In this document: positions 13,117 to 14,854 of the stretch, one piece after another
How the letters are laid out: the number at the start of each line of letters is the position of its first letter
Numbering within the stretch: position 1 is the stretch's first letter
Source: Bacteroidota bacterium
GTDB taxonomy: Bacteria; Bacteroidota; Rhodothermia; Balneolales; HLUCCA01
DNA length: 14,854 nucleotides
NCBI GenBank assembly: GCA_003448835.1
Contig: DLXM01000351.1
Span: 7,441-22,294 of the forward strand
Direction of reading: 5' to 3'
Notes under the pieces: model-generated
Told to the model about the DNA's origin: nothing
Database searches by the model: none
The model's input: the letters and a program-made list of their open reading frames with translations, nothing else
Position numbers and translations under genes: made by a program

Positions 13117-14445
13117 ATGGCTAGAAAGAAAAGAAAAATCTTTGTTTTGGATACATCAGTGATTCTTCATGATTTTGATTCGATTTATAATTTTGAAGAA
13201 CATGATGTGGCTATACCGGTTACTGTGTTGGAGGAAGTCGATCAATTTAAAAAGGGAAATACAATCAATAATTTCCATGCCCGTGAGTTTATCCGAAACA
13301 TGGATAAACTTTCGCATACAGATTTGATGCAAAACTGGATTCCGCTGAATGGATCAACTCATGGTAAATTGAAGGTTTTAGTGGATGAAGAGTCCGAGCC
13401 TGATGCAATGAAAATGTTTGGTGGGATGAAAAATGATCATCGCATCTTAAATGCAACGATGAAATTATCTCAGCTCGAGGCAAAAAGAAGTGTTGTTTTA
13501 GTCACGAAGGATATTAATCTGAGGCTAAAAGCCAGGGCTATGAATTTGTATGCCGAGGACTACGAAACCGGCAAAATCAAGGATGTAGATCATCTTTATT
13601 CGGGTAAATCAGAAATAATTGTCTCAGATTCTTCAATTATTGATAAGATTTATACCGACGGGTTTGTGGCCGTTGATGAAGTACTGGATTTTAAACCACT
13701 ATGTAACCAGTATTTCATTTTAAAATGTGATTCAAATTCTGCTTTGGGATTTTATAATCCGCGTGAAAACCGAATCGAAAGGGTGACTAAGGATCAGAGT
13801 TACGGCATTAAACCACGAAATGCTGAGCAGACTTTTGCACTGCACGCAATTATGAATACTGATATTCAATTGGTAAGTATCAGTGGATCTGCAGGAACCG
13901 GTAAAACACTTCTGGCATTGGCTGGAGCACTTGAACAACGACGTGAGTACAGACAGATCTACCTGGCACGCCCCATCGTCCCACTCAGTAATAAAGATAT
14001 TGGATTCCTTCCCGGTGACATCAAATCAAAAATTAATCCGTATATGCAGCCGTTGTGGGATAATCTGAGTTTTATCAAAAATCAGTACTCTGAAAAGGAC
14101 AAAGAGTTTAAAAAAATTGATGAGTTAGTGGAGCAGGAAAAACTTCATATCGTGCCACTGGCTTACATTCGTGGACGAAGTATTTCAAACATTATTTTTA
14201 TCGTTGATGAAGCTCAAAACCTGACACCGCACGAAATCAAGACGATCATAACCAGAGCCGGAGAAAACACAAAAATCATTTTTACCGGGGATGTATTTCA
14301 AATCGATACTCCCTATCTGGACTCGCAAAGTAACGGACTATCTTACCTGATTGATCGGGTGAAGGATAATCCACTTTATGCTCATATAACGCTGGAAAAA
14401 GGCGAAAGATCCGATTTGGCGAATCTTGGAAGCAAACTATTGTAA
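13117..14445 (+). CDS. PIN-PhoH protein (PhoH2/YlaK type): putative RNA helicase-nuclease
   Basis: A 442-residue fusion of an N-terminal PIN nuclease domain and a C-terminal PhoH ATPase. PIN (about 7-150): FVLDTSVILHD with D12, VLEEVDQFKKG with E39/E40, NDHRIL with D107, and LVTKDINLRLKA with D132; these acidic residues would hold Mg2+ for RNA cleavage. PhoH (about 230-442): Walker A GSAGTGKT (257-264), ARPIVPLSNKDIGFLPG (284-300), and Walker B FIVDEAQNLT (361-370), then FTGDVFQID (389-397). Described PhoH2 proteins unwind and cut RNA. It has a clear Shine-Dalgarno sequence, follows an RNA methyltransferase gene and ends 10 bases from the convergent murI. The architecture is complete; no linked antitoxin gene is visible. 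Confidence 0.93.
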   Translation: MARKKRKIFVLDTSVILHDFDSIYNFEEHDVAIPVTVLEEVDQFKKGNTINNFHAREFIRNMDKLSHTDLMQNWIPLNGSTHGKLKVLVDEESEPDAMKMFGGMKNDHRILNATMKLSQLEAKRSVVLVTKDINLRLKARAMNLYAEDYETGKIKDVDHLYSGKSEIIVSDSSIIDKIYTDGFVAVDEVLDFKPLCNQYFILKCDSNSALGFYNPRENRIERVTKDQSYGIKPRNAEQTFALHAIMNTDIQLVSISGSAGTGKTLLALAGALEQRREYRQIYLARPIVPLSNKDIGFLPGDIKSKINPYMQPLWDNLSFIKNQYSEKDKEFKKIDELVEQEKLHIVPLAYIRGRSISNIIFIVDEAQNLTPHEIKTIITRAGENTKIIFTGDVFQIDTPYLDSQSNGLSYLIDRVKDNPLYAHITLEKGERSDLANLGSKLL

Positions 14446-14455
14446 AAATAGTGGA

Positions 14456-14854
14456 TCAGCGCATATTTACGACTTCAACCCGATTGATTGCTTTACCCAG
14501 GAATCTTTCTGCAAGGATTTGAAACCGTTGTGGTTTATCACTTACATAACATTCAAATTTCCCACCATTCTGGTTGGGATTTATCATGTGGTTATTTTCG
14601 AGATGCTCTTTCGCAGATAATGCGATTGCATCCGCTGAATCAATGATTATGGTACCCGGATTATCAATTACCTGAGCTATCGTATCTTTGAATAATGGAT
14701 AATGAGTACACCCTAATATCAGAGAATCTAATGGCTTCTGTTTGAAATCCTCCAGATAAATTTCAACAGTACGTTTGGCAACATCATTATCGGTCCATCC
14801 TTCTTCTGCCAATGGTACTAAAAGGGGACAAGCTTTAGAAAAGACACTAATATT
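14456..14854 (-). CDS. murI: Glutamate racemase, C-terminal half (5' end outside the window)
   Basis: MurI converts L- to D-glutamate for peptidoglycan. The reading frame is open to the window edge, about 132 codons without a stop. The edge reads SVFSKACPLLVPLAEEGW, the conserved CPL-x-VPL-x-EEG segment, and LDSLILGCTHYPLFKD carries the second catalytic Cys (of LGCTHYPL) and its His partner. IIIDSADAIA is the next conserved strand. The first catalytic Cys and the N-terminus lie beyond position 14854. A TTG in frame is not a start, because conserved family sequence continues upstream of it. The gene ends 10 bases from the phoH stop, with no hairpin between. Confidence 0.95.
   Translation of the reverse strand, partial: NISVFSKACPLLVPLAEEGWTDNDVAKRTVEIYLEDFKQKPLDSLILGCTHYPLFKDTIAQVIDNPGTIIIDSADAIALSAKEHLENNHMINPNQNGGKFECYVSDKPQRFQILAERFLGKAINRVEVVNMR

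Noticed and set aside
14810..14812. TTG as start of a 118-residue murI fragment
   Set aside because: Conserved racemase sequence (SVFSKACPLLVP) continues upstream in the same frame to the window edge, so the gene is simply cut by the edge.
1..14854. Mobile elements, CRISPR arrays, toxin-antitoxin or phage modules
   Set aside because: No transposase, integrase, regularly spaced repeats or target-site duplications were seen. The PIN domain is fused to PhoH and has no adjacent small antitoxin gene.

Overview
The window is a stretch of ordinary chromosome, about 40-45% G+C by eye. It probably comes from the Bacteroidota / Rhodothermota / Balneolota side of the FCB group. The evidence is a perfect Bacteroidetes-type promoter (TTG-N20-TAACTTTG) in front of a tRNA gene, an almost complete lack of Shine-Dalgarno sequences (only phoH has a clear one), families typical of that group (DUF2851, DUF3078, long CTC-type bL25, membrane pyrophosphatase), and several Sec-secreted or beta-barrel outer-membrane proteins. 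The phylum is an inference from gene content; I cannot name a species.

Left block (1-4446, all minus strand, read right to left): a YtxH-like small membrane protein, a DUF2851 protein, tRNA-Gln(TTG), prs (PRPP synthetase), bL25/ctc, pth (peptidyl-tRNA hydrolase) and the 5' part of hppA (ion-pumping pyrophosphatase). prs, bL25, pth and hppA are closely spaced and look like one operon. Their likely promoter lies in front of tRNA-Gln, with a hairpin terminator between tRNA and prs, so prs may depend on read-through. The themes are translation (tRNA, ribosomal protein, peptidyl-tRNA recycling) and pyrophosphate/PRPP metabolism.

Middle block (4447-8332, plus strand): a divergent control region, then a small secreted fibronectin-III-like protein directly followed by a PyrR-like phosphoribosyltransferase (2-base gap), a DUF3078 outer-membrane protein with an unusual N-terminal repeat, and a PLP-dependent group II amino-acid decarboxylase. 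The decarboxylase converges on an ALDH7-type aldehyde dehydrogenase (minus strand) over a shared hairpin terminator.

Right block (9914-14854): a large unrecognised outer-membrane beta-barrel protein (minus), then divergently a TrmH/SpoU RNA methyltransferase and a PIN-PhoH ATPase (plus). The C-terminal part of murI (glutamate racemase, minus) runs off the right edge.

I found no mobile elements, CRISPR arrays, phage genes or obvious defence system. The points most worth following are: DUF2851 residues that resemble a PD-(D/E)XK nuclease core with a terminal cysteine cluster; the repeat-bearing DUF3078 protein; the tRNA-Gln/terminator/prs arrangement; a perfect 23-base palindrome over the catalytic codons of pth; two 16-base dyads just upstream of outer-membrane genes; and a speculative leader-peptide/hairpin arrangement before the PyrR-like gene pair.
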